Notes under the pieces: generated by a model
What the model was told of the DNA's origin: nothing
Seen by the model: only the letters and a program-made list of their open reading frames with translations
Databases searched by the model: none
Made by a program: the position numbers and the translations under genes
DNA from: Desulfonatronum lacustre DSM 10312
GTDB lineage: Bacteria; Desulfobacterota; Desulfovibrionia; Desulfovibrionales; Desulfonatronaceae
Reading direction: 5' to 3'
Assembly: GCF_000519265.1 (NCBI RefSeq)
Contig: NZ_KI912608.1
Coordinates: 2,637,313 to 2,701,312, forward strand
DNA length: 64,000 nt
Part shown: positions 10,701 through 18,277 of the stretch, one piece after another
Numbering within the stretch: position 1 is the stretch's first letter
How the letters are laid out: every line of letters starts with the position of its first letter

Positions 10701-10799
10701 GAAGCCTTTGTTGAAGACGCTGGGCGCTTCGCCCTGAATGGAACCGAAAAACTGTCGCCCCCGGGTGACGACCCGAGCTTCAAAGTCCGCGTCATGCAT
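7773..10799 (-). CDS. putA: Bifunctional proline dehydrogenase / glutamate-semialdehyde dehydrogenase (PutA)
   Basis: 1008 residues. The N-terminal half (about 100-450) is the FAD-dependent proline dehydrogenase barrel, with motifs such as IGIRLVKGAYWDQE and YGMAEPVRKGLKNVADRVRL. The C-terminal half (about 500-990) is an aldehyde dehydrogenase with the general-base Glu in IAEMGGKNA and the nucleophilic Cys in FQGQKCSACSRV. It converts proline to glutamate, channelling the semialdehyde internally. There is no N-terminal ribbon-helix-helix domain, so unlike E. coli PutA it should not be its own repressor. The start has GGAG at 10 bases. It leads the operon with the ACT and PFL genes. Confidence 0.95.
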   Translation of the reverse strand: MHDADFEARVVTRGRQFFGSIQGEAPSVFNKGFWTGKVMDWAMQNEDFKVQLFRFVDVLPYLNTSESLQRHIEEYFSGQGSGDIPAVLKWGAEKSGGLFGAFAAKAMGKLIRSNIEGMARQFIIGQNTKEAVSSLQKIRKDGFAFTVDLLGEATVSEEEAQAYMDGYMELLDALAKVQSSWKPLASSGGASADLDWGHTPRLNVSIKPSALYSQAKAVDVEDTVRGILSRLRPIYARVKELGGALCIDMESLKFKEATLELFKRLRTEPEFRDYPHLSIVLQSYLRCTDEDLKDLIDWAKAQNLPIGIRLVKGAYWDQETIVAVQNGWPVPVWTKKPETDAAFERHARMILEQQNLIYFQCGSHNIRSISMVMETAKDLGVPPERYEFQVLYGMAEPVRKGLKNVADRVRLYCPYGELLPGMAYLVRRLLENTANESFLKQSFADQADMDRLLENPLKTLERDKARAFAPETSTGNPLGASAFKNMPLVDFTVPEARSAFPEAIAKVRAQKGKNWPVFIGGKEVFTQDLIASYNPADPDEVLGQVCQAGREEVDQALDAARKALPGWRDTSPEERAAYLFKAADVCRRRVYELSAWQVLEVGKQWDQAYNDVAEAVDFLEYYAREMIRLGVPRRMGNAPGEVNELFYQPKGIAAVIAPWNFPFAISMGMVSAAIVAGNPVIYKPSSLSSLVGYGLVEVFQEIGLPEGVFNYCPGRSRVMGDYLVEHPDISVIAFTGSVEVGLRIIEKAAKVHPGQDQCKRVIAEMGGKNAIIIDDDADLDEAVPQVIYSAFGFQGQKCSACSRVIVLDAIYDRFMTRLREAALAVKIGPSEHPGNFMGAVVDTGQQKNVWAAIETAKQEGRIVVQREVPEKGCFVPLTIVEGIRPEHRTAQEEIFGPVLAVMRAKDFTEALDMANNSRFALTGGVFSRSPKRLEQAKREFRVGNLYLNRNNTGALVFRQPFGGFKMSGVGSKAGGPDYLIQFLDPRVVTENTMRRGFAPIAGDDEWVG

Positions 10800-11127
10800 T
10801 GTCTTTTGCCTCCGTGTTCGCGTTGTCTCACAACTGCCGCCGAGGAAAGTTTCCGAATCATTGCCGACTTGAAAAAGCGCAACCTAAGCCGGGTTCAGCC
10901 CTGGGTCAATTCCTTGCGCACGCCGGTACAGGGCCAATTTGTTCCCGATGGGCACATGTACCACGATCAAGTCACAATCGAAATCGTGATCGAAATCGAA
11001 ATCGAAAAACATTACGCAGTAACTTCGCAGTTCCGCTATCATTATTGTTCGGCGCGGAGACAAACCGATGGTGGACAGACGAAGCACCATTTGATAACTT
11101 TCTTCTTTTGGGCTTGCTCAAATTTTA
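10800..11127. other. Intergenic region upstream of putA
   Basis: Lies between the divergent putA gene and the SRP RNA gene. Apart from hexamer repeat locus 2 (10962-11010), I see no coding frame that looks real; short frames here encode repetitive Asp-Phe or Glu-Ile runs generated by the repeat. Promoters for both neighbours should be here, but I cannot pick convincing boxes. Confidence 0.5.
10962..11010. repeat. ATCGAA-hexamer repeat, locus 2
   Basis: Reads as ACGATCAAGTCACAATCG followed by AATCG units at six-base period up to 11010. Unlike loci 1, 3 and 4 I see no separate long reverse arm, only short local pairing such as CACGATC with GATCGTG-type units. It sits upstream of putA and the SRP RNA rather than after a gene. 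Confidence 0.65.
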
Positions 11128-11216
11128 AAGGAAGCCGGGTGGCATAAGCGCTGCCAACTCCGTCAGGCCCGAGAGGGAGCAGCGGTAACAGTTGCTTGTG
11201 GGTGCCTGGCTTCCTT
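11128..11216 (+). ncRNA. ffs: Signal recognition particle RNA (small, 4.5S type)
   Basis: The apical SRP core is recognisable: GTCAGGCCCGAGAGGGAGCA at 11162-11181 matches the bacterial GTCAGGYCCGRAAGGRAGCA consensus bound by Ffh. The ends AAGGAAGCCGGG and CCTGGCTTCCTT (11128-11139 and 11205-11216) pair into the closing stem, giving a hairpin RNA of about 89 nt. A strong intrinsic terminator follows at once. The RNA partners Ffh in co-translational membrane targeting. Exact transcript ends are estimated from pairing. Confidence 0.9.
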
Positions 11217-11220
11217 GAAA

Positions 11221-11250
11221 GCACGGATGGTCGCATCCGTGCTTTTTTTT
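11221..11250 (+). terminator. Intrinsic terminator of the SRP RNA
   Basis: GCACGGATG and CATCCGTGC form a perfect 9-bp stem with a 4-base loop (11221-11242), followed by eight T residues (11243-11250). It ends the SRP RNA five bases downstream of its closing stem. Confidence 0.95.
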
Positions 11251-11324
11251 CGTGCTTTTTTGTTTCCGCGGCCCAAGCCGCGCACTCCAAAACGAATACG
11301 GCAAAACGAACACGGACGGATACG

Positions 11325-12008
11325 ATGAACGAAGCGCTTTGGTTGGGATTCGCCTTCCTGGATCTGGTCATGGTTGTGGTGGTCTTCCGCTTCTTCGGCA
11401 GGCAGGGCTTGTTCGCCATGATCGTCTTCAACCTGATCCTGTGCAACATCCAGGTGCTCAAGACCATCGAGCTGTTCGGCCTGACCACCACGCTGGGCAA
11501 TATTCTGTATGCCAGCGTGTTTTTCTCCACGGACCTGCTGGGCGAGCACTACGGGCGGGAAGAGGCCAAAAAGGCCGTGCTGCTGGGCTTTTTGAGCCTG
11601 ATCCTGGCCGTGACCTATATGCAGATCGCCCTGCTGTTCACCCCTGCCGTCTCGGACTTCGCCCAGCCCCACCTAGAGGCCATTTTCGGCGTTTTGCCCC
11701 GGGTCGTCCTGGCCAGCATGGTCGCCTACATCGTCTCCCAGTGGCACGACATCTGGGCCTTCCATTTCTGGAAGGCGCGCACCGGCGGCAGGCACCTCTG
11801 GCTGCGCAACAACGCCAGTACCCTGGTCAGCCAGCTTCTGGACACCGTGATCTTTTGCTCCATCGCCTTTCTGGGCATCTTTCCCATGGACGTCTGGATC
11901 CAGATCGTGATCAGCACGTATCTGATCAAACTGCTGGTCGGGCTTTTGGACACCCCGTTCATGTATCTGGCAGCCCGGTTTCGGCCCCGGGACGCGGTTC
12001 CGGCGTAG
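11325..12008 (+). CDS. VUT family queuosine-precursor transporter (YhhQ-like)
   Basis: 227 residues, strongly hydrophobic with about six membrane helices. The stretch GNILYASVFFSTDLLGEHYG is the hallmark of the VUT/YhhQ family (DUF165), whose members import 7-deazaguanine precursors of queuosine. ATG 11325 was chosen because upstream in-frame codons overlap the terminator of the SRP RNA; GGACGGA lies just before it. No preQ1 riboswitch was recognised upstream. Substrate is assigned by family only. Confidence 0.85.
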   Translation: MNEALWLGFAFLDLVMVVVVFRFFGRQGLFAMIVFNLILCNIQVLKTIELFGLTTTLGNILYASVFFSTDLLGEHYGREEAKKAVLLGFLSLILAVTYMQIALLFTPAVSDFAQPHLEAIFGVLPRVVLASMVAYIVSQWHDIWAFHFWKARTGGRHLWLRNNASTLVSQLLDTVIFCSIAFLGIFPMDVWIQIVISTYLIKLLVGLLDTPFMYLAARFRPRDAVPA

Positions 12009-12096
12009 AATCGAGTCCGAGCACGGGTAGAATTTTTGAGCCGCTGCCAACTCAGGGAGTTGGCTGTCTACTCAATCACCGTTTTAGAATTGGGTA

Positions 12097-12138
12097 GTGC
12101 AGGCATCTTGCCTGCACGGACAGGCAGGATGCCTGTCC
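12097..12138. repeat. Double hairpin repeat
   Basis: Two abutting hairpins with 9-bp stems and 3-base loops: GTGCAGGCA/TGCCTGCAC (12097-12117) and GGACAGGCA/TGCCTGTCC (12118-12138). Both share the CAGGCA...TGCCTG core, so they look like a REP doublet. The element lies between the convergent YhhQ-like gene and the 91-residue gene and may act as a bidirectional transcript end. Confidence 0.8.
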
Positions 12139-12169
12139 CACCATTGATAGCCATATCCCTAAGAGATGT

Positions 12170-12445
12170 TCACCGCTCCCGCCGCAGGGCCTCCACGACG
12201 ATGTGGAACGTGTCCGAAGGACAGACCTTTTCATCGATGGCGCAATACTCCGGGGCTTCGGCTTCGGCGATACAGGTCAGGGCCTCGTAGAGGCAGACCA
12301 ACAACCCCTCTCCATCCGGGCCGCATACCTCGCGGGCCAGGTCCAGCAATTCACGAGGAGCGTCTTCCGCGAGCGTGATCCGCATGCCCTCCCCGGTAAG
12401 TTCCAGCTCGAAATAGTCCAGGTATCCCAAAGCCTTTTCTTGCAT
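12170..12445 (-). CDS. Small conserved-looking hypothetical protein
   Basis: 91 residues, acidic, beginning MQEKALGYLDYFELELTGEG. ATG 12445 was chosen because an excellent ribosome site (AAAGGAGGAGAGG) lies just upstream on the minus strand; the longer frame to 12556 has none. The C-terminal half (LVCLYEALTCIAEAEAP, then CAIDEKVCPSDTFHIVVEAL) looks like a compact folded domain with three Cys. I do not recognise the family. It is a lone gene, divergent from the activase pair. Confidence 0.65.
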   Translation of the reverse strand: MQEKALGYLDYFELELTGEGMRITLAEDAPRELLDLAREVCGPDGEGLLVCLYEALTCIAEAEAPEYCAIDEKVCPSDTFHIVVEALRRER

Positions 12446-12702
12446 TTCGCCCCTCTCCTCCTTTGCTTTGACGCGTGACGACTTCCTCTCGTCAACCCCG
12501 TTTCCGCTCCTGCTCGGCTGTAAAAGAGATTCCTCGCCCTTGTCCAGTTTTTTCAAGGCCGAGGGCTTTTCGCCCCATGCTCGTACGCCTGACTCCCCCT
12601 CGCACTTGCCCGGAGCATGGGACGTGGTTATAGATCAAGGCTTCGGGGGTGATGGTCGCCCCCTGTCCGAGTGTCGCAAATCCTGCAAGGAGCACCCCGC
12701 CC

Positions 12703-15700
12703 ATGGCTTACCATATCGGCGTTGACGTCGGTTCCGTCAGCGTCAATTGCGTTGTTCTCGACGATTCTGAAACCCTTGTTCACGAAGCCCCGTACCGCCG
12801 CCATTTCGGCCTGGTTCTCGATGAAACGGCCAGGGTCCTGGAAGATGTTCTCGCCCGTTTTCCAGGTGAAAAAATTCAGTCGATTTCCTTCACCGGCAAC
12901 CAGGGCCAAGCCATCAGCGAGCTGTTAGGCGCGCCCTTCGAGGTGGAGACCATCGCCCAGGTGCTCGGCGCGACCAAGGTTGCCCCGGGGGTGCGCAGCA
13001 TCATCAGCATCGGCGGTCAGGACGCGGCCCTGTTCGAGCTGGATTACGATCAGCAGGGCCAGTGGCGCTTGGCCGCCTTCAACGTCAACGGGCCCTGCGC
13101 CTCGGGCACCGGCTCGTTCATCGACCAGCAGGCCGAGCGGCTGACCTTTGCCATGTACGGCGACCAGTTCGACATGAACCAGGAAAAGCTCCAAAAGGTT
13201 CTGGAGGACTTCATCGCCCTGGGCGCGACCAGCACCTATCCGGCCCCGGTGGCCTGCCGCTGCACCGTGTTCACCAAGTCGGACATGATCCACCTCCAGA
13301 ACAAGGGCGAGACCCTGCCGAACATCATCGCCGGACTGCATCACGGCACCGCGGCCAACTACATGAGCACCATCGTGGCCAACCGGGAGTTGGTGGAACC
13401 GGTGATCTTCATCGGCGGGATGGCTTCCAATCAGCTTCAGGTGGAGGCTTTCCGCAAATATTACCCCAATCTGACGGTTCCGGAGCACCACGCCTCCCTG
13501 GGCGCTCTGGGTACGGCCCTGCAATCCCTGCGCGGCAAGGTTCGAAGCAGTATTGATCTGGACCTGCTCCGCTCCCCGGCGGCCTCCAAGGTGGACGCCA
13601 TCGGCCGGGCCCAGCCGCTGTCCCTGGAATACACGGTCTTTGATCCGGACAACACCCTGCCGCCCCTATCGGAAGACGGGGGGGTCATCGACGCCTATCT
13701 CGGCGTGGACATCGGCTCCACCTCCACCAAGTACGCCCTGATCGACGACCAGGGCCGGATCATCCACAAGCGCTACGTGCCCACCCAGGGCAAGCCCATC
13801 GAGGTGGCCCAGGGGCTGTTGCGCCATCTTCAGGCCGAGGTCGGCCCGCGCGTCCGGCTCAAGGCCGTGGCCACCACCGGCTCGGGCCGCAACGTGGTCG
13901 GGGATTTCATCAGCGCGGATCTGGTCATCGACGAAATCACGGCCCACGCCCGGGGCGCGGTGGCCGTGGATCCGGAAATCGACACCATTTTCGAGATCGG
14001 GGGCCAGGACTCCAAGTACATTGCCATCGACAAGACCCATCCCACGGACTTCATGATGAACAAGGTCTGCGCCGCGGGCACGGGCAGCTTTCTGCACGAG
14101 CTGGCCAACAAGATGAATATCAACATCATCGGCGAATTCCAGGAGGTGGCCCTGGCGTCCAAAAATCCGGTGAACCTGGCCGAGCGCTGCACCGTGTTCA
14201 TGGAGTCCGACCTGACCGCCTATGCCCAGAAGGGCGCGGGCCGGGAGGACCTCATCGCCGGGCTGTGCTACGCCATTGTCCGCAACTACCTGCACCGGGT
14301 GGTGGAGAACCGGCGCATTGGGCAGCGGATCATGTTTCTGGGCGGACCGTCGCTGAACAAGGGCATTGTCGCGGCTTTTGAAAAGGTGGCGGGCAAGCCC
14401 ATCCTGGTGCCCAAGCACCGGGAGGTCATGGGGGCCTTTGGCGCGGCCCTGGCCGTTCGCGAACTGGCCCAGGCCGGCAAGGTGGAGGAAAAGCAGCGCG
14501 ATTTGGAGCACCTGGCCGGGCTGGAAGTGGCCTTCAAGGAGAGCATCTGTCGGGCGGACAAGAACTGCCACAACGAGTGTAAGCTGAAGATCTACAATTT
14601 CGGAGGGCGCAAGAGCGTCTGGGGCGGGGATTGCGGCCGGTACGAAACCGCCCAGACCGCGGTGCGCAAGGAGACGGACTACTTTCAGTTGCGCTGGAAT
14701 CTGTTTCGGGACGCCGTCCAGGCGACCGGGGCGCATCTTGGAGAAGGGCGGCCCCAAAAGGACGACCGCCCCTTGATCGGCGTGCCCTTGAGCCTGCATT
14801 CCCTGGACTGGGGGGTGTTTTGGGCCCATTTATTGACAGGCATGGGCCTGCGCCCGGTCTTCAGCCCGCCCACCACCCAGGCCATGGCCATGGCCGGGGT
14901 GGAGAGCATGACCGCGGAAATGTGCTTTCCGGTCAAGGTATTCCACGGCCATGTGCATCACCTTCTGGAACACGCGGACTATCTCTTCCTGCCCAACGTG
15001 ATCAACATGGCCACCGCGGACCCAGAGGAAAAAGGCCAGTTCTGCCCCCTGGTGGAAAGCTCTCAGTACCTGGTCCGGGCCGCCCTGCGCATCGACAACC
15101 AGCGGATCATCCGGCCCACCCTGTTCCTCAAGGATGGCCCGGAAATGCTGGTGGACGCGGTCTACGACAGCCTGCCTCCCTCTCTGCGCCCGGCCAAGCC
15201 GGTGGTGGCCCGTGCCCTGCACCGGGCCTGGGACGAACAGCACAGGTTCAAGGCCGACCTGCGCCGCCGGGGCCGGGAAATCCTCAGCCAGGTCAACGGC
15301 GACGAGGCCGTCTGGATCGTCACCGGTCGGCCCTACAACCTGTACGACGAGCGGCTGAACCTGCAGATGGGCCGGCAGATGGCCAAGCTGGGCATCAAGG
15401 CCCTGCCCCTGGACTTCCTGGACGTGGACGACGAGTCCCTGGAGGACTTTCCCCGGATGTATTGGGGCCTGGGCGCCCGCATCCTGCGGGCCACCAAAAA
15501 GATCGCCCGCACCCCCAACTGGTTCGGCGTCCACCTGACCAACTTCTCCTGCGGCCCGGATTCGTTCATTGAACACTTCTACGGCCACGTGCTGAGCGAC
15601 AAACCCTTCCTGATCCTGGAACTGGACGAACACAGCGCCGTAGCCGGAATGCTCACCCGCATCGAGGCGTTTCAGAACGTGGTCAAGAATGTAAGGGCGG

Positions 15701-15738
15701 CGAGCAAGGCAGCAGAAGAGAAAGAGATCGCCGCGTGA
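12703..15738 (+). CDS. Acyl-CoA dehydratase activase-related ATPase (two BadF/BcrA-type domains plus DUF2229)
   Basis: 1011 residues. Two tandem ASKHA ATPase domains of the BadF/BadG/BcrA/BcrD type: the phosphate loops are VDVGSVSVN (about 6-14) and VDIGSTSTKYALID (about 343-356). Each domain carries the Cys pair expected to bridge a [4Fe-4S] cluster: Cys132 and Cys187 (CASGTGSF, CRCTVF), and Cys456 and Cys496 (CAAGTGSF, ERCTVF). A Cys-rich stretch near 625-645 and a DUF2229-like C-terminal part follow. The start has AAGGAG at 10 bases. These enzymes spend ATP to push a low-potential electron into a partner iron-sulfur protein, probably the next gene. No recognisable hydroxyacyl-CoA dehydratase is nearby. 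Confidence 0.85.
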   Translation: MAYHIGVDVGSVSVNCVVLDDSETLVHEAPYRRHFGLVLDETARVLEDVLARFPGEKIQSISFTGNQGQAISELLGAPFEVETIAQVLGATKVAPGVRSIISIGGQDAALFELDYDQQGQWRLAAFNVNGPCASGTGSFIDQQAERLTFAMYGDQFDMNQEKLQKVLEDFIALGATSTYPAPVACRCTVFTKSDMIHLQNKGETLPNIIAGLHHGTAANYMSTIVANRELVEPVIFIGGMASNQLQVEAFRKYYPNLTVPEHHASLGALGTALQSLRGKVRSSIDLDLLRSPAASKVDAIGRAQPLSLEYTVFDPDNTLPPLSEDGGVIDAYLGVDIGSTSTKYALIDDQGRIIHKRYVPTQGKPIEVAQGLLRHLQAEVGPRVRLKAVATTGSGRNVVGDFISADLVIDEITAHARGAVAVDPEIDTIFEIGGQDSKYIAIDKTHPTDFMMNKVCAAGTGSFLHELANKMNINIIGEFQEVALASKNPVNLAERCTVFMESDLTAYAQKGAGREDLIAGLCYAIVRNYLHRVVENRRIGQRIMFLGGPSLNKGIVAAFEKVAGKPILVPKHREVMGAFGAALAVRELAQAGKVEEKQRDLEHLAGLEVAFKESICRADKNCHNECKLKIYNFGGRKSVWGGDCGRYETAQTAVRKETDYFQLRWNLFRDAVQATGAHLGEGRPQKDDRPLIGVPLSLHSLDWGVFWAHLLTGMGLRPVFSPPTTQAMAMAGVESMTAEMCFPVKVFHGHVHHLLEHADYLFLPNVINMATADPEEKGQFCPLVESSQYLVRAALRIDNQRIIRPTLFLKDGPEMLVDAVYDSLPPSLRPAKPVVARALHRAWDEQHRFKADLRRRGREILSQVNGDEAVWIVTGRPYNLYDERLNLQMGRQMAKLGIKALPLDFLDVDDESLEDFPRMYWGLGARILRATKKIARTPNWFGVHLTNFSCGPDSFIEHFYGHVLSDKPFLILELDEHSAVAGMLTRIEAFQNVVKNVRAASKAAEEKEIAA

Positions 15739-15764
15739 GCGGGAAGTCGGATAATGTCCCCCCG

Positions 15765-15791
15765 GTAGGGGCACGGTGCGCCGTGCCCTAC
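15765..15791. repeat. GTAGGGGC-type palindromic repeat, copy 1
   Basis: GTAGGGGCACGG and CCGTGCCCTAC arms around a 4-base centre. It lies in the gap between the two activase-related genes. One base is missing from the right arm relative to a perfect palindrome. Confidence 0.75.
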
Positions 15792-15872
15792 GGATACCAC
15801 CCCATCCCCGCCATATCGATCAATTCGAAACCATCCCAACGAGCAAACAGTTAAAAGACAACGGACACCACC

Positions 15873-17252
15873 ATGGAAATGCCCCCCGACAAACCAACCT
15901 CCTCGTTCGCGGAACGGATGACCCAGCAGGTCGGCCGGTTCGACGTTACCGGCAGGACCCTTCTGGTCCCGGACATGGCCCCCATCGGCTCCCGGCTGCT
16001 GGCCGCCAGCTTTCGGGCCTTCGGGGTTCCGGCCGTGGTCATGCCCACCTACACCCATTTGCACCTGGGCAAGGAGTTCACCTCCGGCAAGGAGTGCTTT
16101 CCCTGCCAGGTCACCCTGGGGGACATTCTCGGTTTTCTGGAGGAGGAGAAGAAGCGGCTGGGCGAGGCCTTTGACGTCACCCAGTACGTCTATTTCATGC
16201 CCGAGGCCGACGGTCCCTGTCGCTTCGGGATGTACAACAAGATGCACCGCCTGGTCCTGGACCGCTTCCCGGAATTCAAGGACATCCCCATTCTCTACAT
16301 GTCCACGGCGGACGGCTACGCCTCCACGGGGGTGCTGCCCGGGGACAAGGCCAAGCTGTTCCGTCGCTTGGCCTACGTGGCCACGATCCTGGCCGATGTC
16401 CTGGACCGGATCACCTGGCGGGTACGACCCTACGAACGCGATCCCGGGGCTACCGACGCCTACATGGCCAAGGCCCTGCAAGAGATGATCGAGCTGATCG
16501 AGCGCCGCGGCGAGGCCCGGGATTTCAACGCCCTGTACGAGTTGCTGGGCAAAATCGCCGCCGGGGCCAGGGAACTCATCGATCCGGCCAAGCCGCGCAA
16601 GCCGAAGATCGGCATTGTCGGCGAAATCTACCTGCGCACCCATCCGGATTCCAACCAGAACATTGTCGGAGAGCTGGAGCGCTTTGGCGCGGAGGTGGTG
16701 GACGCCTCCCTGGGCGAGTGGGTGAACTACGTGAGCTTCGAGCAGCACCGGAACATCAGCAAGGACTGGCGGCAGGCCTGGAAGCGAATGGACGTCGGCG
16801 CTTTGGTGGACGCCACCCGGAAATGGGCGGACAGCCGGATCGAGATGGCCTGGCAGGGCTGGCGGCAGAATCAGGTCTACAAGAAGGCCCAGGAGCACCT
16901 GGACATCCAGGGCGACCACGCCATTACCACGGTGGAGGACAAGCTGGACAACGACAGCCTGTTCACCTTCGACATCGGCACCGAGGCGGCCCTGAGCATC
17001 GGCGGGGCGCTGGAATACGTCCACGACAACTTCGACGGCGTGGTCAACGTCTTCCCCTTCACCTGCATGCCCAGCACCATCACCTCGGCCATCCTCAAGC
17101 CCCTGCTCCTGAAAATGAACGTCCCCTATCTGGACGCCTCCTACGACGGAGCCATCCAACCCAACCGCGAAGTGGCTATCCGAACCTTTATGTACCAGGC
17201 CGCGCAGCATCAGGCGGCGCGGGGCGAGAAAAAAGGCGGGGCTTCCATGTAA
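15873..17252 (+). CDS. CoA-activase/HgdB-like partner protein (second half of split activase)
   Basis: 459 residues. The segment GKEFTSGKECFPCQVTLGD resembles the Cys-containing region of 2-hydroxyglutaryl-CoA dehydratase subunits and activase C-terminal domains. Later segments (KIGIVGEIYLRTHPDSNQN; FPFTCMPSTITSAILKPLL) also fit. In many anaerobes this region follows the tandem ATPase and DUF2229 parts in one polypeptide of about 1,400 residues; here it is a separate gene 134 bases downstream. It probably receives electrons from the preceding ATPase. The substrate is unknown. Start ATG 15873 lacks a strong ribosome site. Confidence 0.75.
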   Translation: MEMPPDKPTSSFAERMTQQVGRFDVTGRTLLVPDMAPIGSRLLAASFRAFGVPAVVMPTYTHLHLGKEFTSGKECFPCQVTLGDILGFLEEEKKRLGEAFDVTQYVYFMPEADGPCRFGMYNKMHRLVLDRFPEFKDIPILYMSTADGYASTGVLPGDKAKLFRRLAYVATILADVLDRITWRVRPYERDPGATDAYMAKALQEMIELIERRGEARDFNALYELLGKIAAGARELIDPAKPRKPKIGIVGEIYLRTHPDSNQNIVGELERFGAEVVDASLGEWVNYVSFEQHRNISKDWRQAWKRMDVGALVDATRKWADSRIEMAWQGWRQNQVYKKAQEHLDIQGDHAITTVEDKLDNDSLFTFDIGTEAALSIGGALEYVHDNFDGVVNVFPFTCMPSTITSAILKPLLLKMNVPYLDASYDGAIQPNREVAIRTFMYQAAQHQAARGEKKGGASM

Positions 17253-17297
17253 AAGCCCGCGCAAGCGCCGACTTCTCGCAGAGAATTTAGACGGAAC

Positions 17298-18038
17298 ATG
17301 CTTCAAAAAGCCCGCGACGCACTCCGGGGGTTCGCCAGCGAAGCGGACGCGGTAATCCTGCAACGGTTTTTCAAGACCGGTCCCGGTGAATACGGGGAAG
17401 GGGATCGGTTCCTCGGCGTCCGGGTTCCCGCGACCCGCAAGGTTGCCCGGATGTTCCGGGCAATGCCCCTGGCCGACGCGCAAGCCCTCCTGACCTCGGA
17501 AATTCACGAGGAACGTCTCCTGGCTCTGCTGATTCTGATCGGCCGGTATCAGCGCGGGACCGCCGACCAGAAGCGGGGAATCTTCGATCTGTATCTCGCC
17601 AACACGCGCCATATCAACAACTGGGACCTCGTCGACGTCTCAGCCGAACACGTGGTCGGCGCCCACCTTTGGGACAAAAGCCGCGCCCCGCTCTCCAACC
17701 TGGCCCGCTCCGCCGACATCTGGGAACGGCGCATCGCGGTCATGGCCACCTTTCACTTCATCAAGAAGAACCAGTTCGACGAGACGCTGCGGATCGCCGA
17801 ACTCCTCCTTTCCGACTCCCACGACCTGATCCACAAGGCCGTGGGCTGGATGCTCCGGGAAATCGGCAAGCGGGATCTGGACGCGGAAGAGGATTTCCTG
17901 CGACGCCACCACCAGCACATGCCCAGAACCATGCTCCGGTACGCCATCGAGAAATTTCCCGAGGACAAACGTCGCCGGTATTTGCTGAAGGGGCGGGGTA
18001 ATGGCGGCCGTGCTACTGATCCCAGGTCTCGGGAGTGA
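17298..18038 (+). CDS. DNA alkylation repair protein, AlkD-like HEAT-repeat glycosylase
   Basis: 246 residues, all-helical. FLGVRVPATRKVARMFR near residue 45 is the typical first conserved motif of the AlkD family; HINNWDLVDVSAEHVVG and HDLIHKAVGWMLREIGKRD are the other two, including the Trp-Asp and Lys-Trp residues lining the lesion pocket. AlkD-type enzymes excise N3- and N7-alkylpurines without flipping the base. It lies 45 bases after the activase partner but is functionally unrelated. Its last residues overlap the remains of the ASCH gene on the other strand. Confidence 0.88.
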   Translation: MLQKARDALRGFASEADAVILQRFFKTGPGEYGEGDRFLGVRVPATRKVARMFRAMPLADAQALLTSEIHEERLLALLILIGRYQRGTADQKRGIFDLYLANTRHINNWDLVDVSAEHVVGAHLWDKSRAPLSNLARSADIWERRIAVMATFHFIKKNQFDETLRIAELLLSDSHDLIHKAVGWMLREIGKRDLDAEEDFLRRHHQHMPRTMLRYAIEKFPEDKRRRYLLKGRGNGGRATDPRSRE

Positions 18039-18277
18039 ACTCAACACAGTCCGTCAGTTCACAACGGCCCACGAGCGCGCCAAAGGCCAACTGCTTCTCG
18101 ATCAAGCGAAACCGCTGCAAGAGCTTTCTTTCCCGCGTCATCCCGGCGTGCAACCACAGCGGCCCCCGGTGCCTGGTCGTCCATGAACGGATCTCGATGG
18201 CCTTGCGCCCCAGGGAGGGTCAGCTCAACCCAAGGTTGACGTATGCTCAGGGCAATCCGGGCCGGGTCCGTGGTCAT
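18013..18277 (-). pseudogene. Frameshifted and truncated ASCH-domain gene
   Basis: From ATG 18277 (minus) the frame reads MTTDPARIALSIRQPWVELT, a typical ASCH-domain start. It then loses sense at a GGGG run near 18205-18212. Shifting by one base restores GRKAIEIRSWTTRHRGPLWL, and later GALVGRCELTDCVEFTPETW, ending at TAG 18013-18015. The 265-base span is one base longer than a multiple of three, consistent with a single inserted G. The tail usual after TPETW is absent, so it is also truncated. ASCH domains bind RNA or modified nucleotides. A sequencing error could mimic the frameshift but not the missing tail. Confidence 0.8.

Noticed and set aside
10884-11090. Small frame encoding repeated Asp-Phe residues
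   Set aside because: Generated by translating the ATCGAA hexamer repeat; not a protein.
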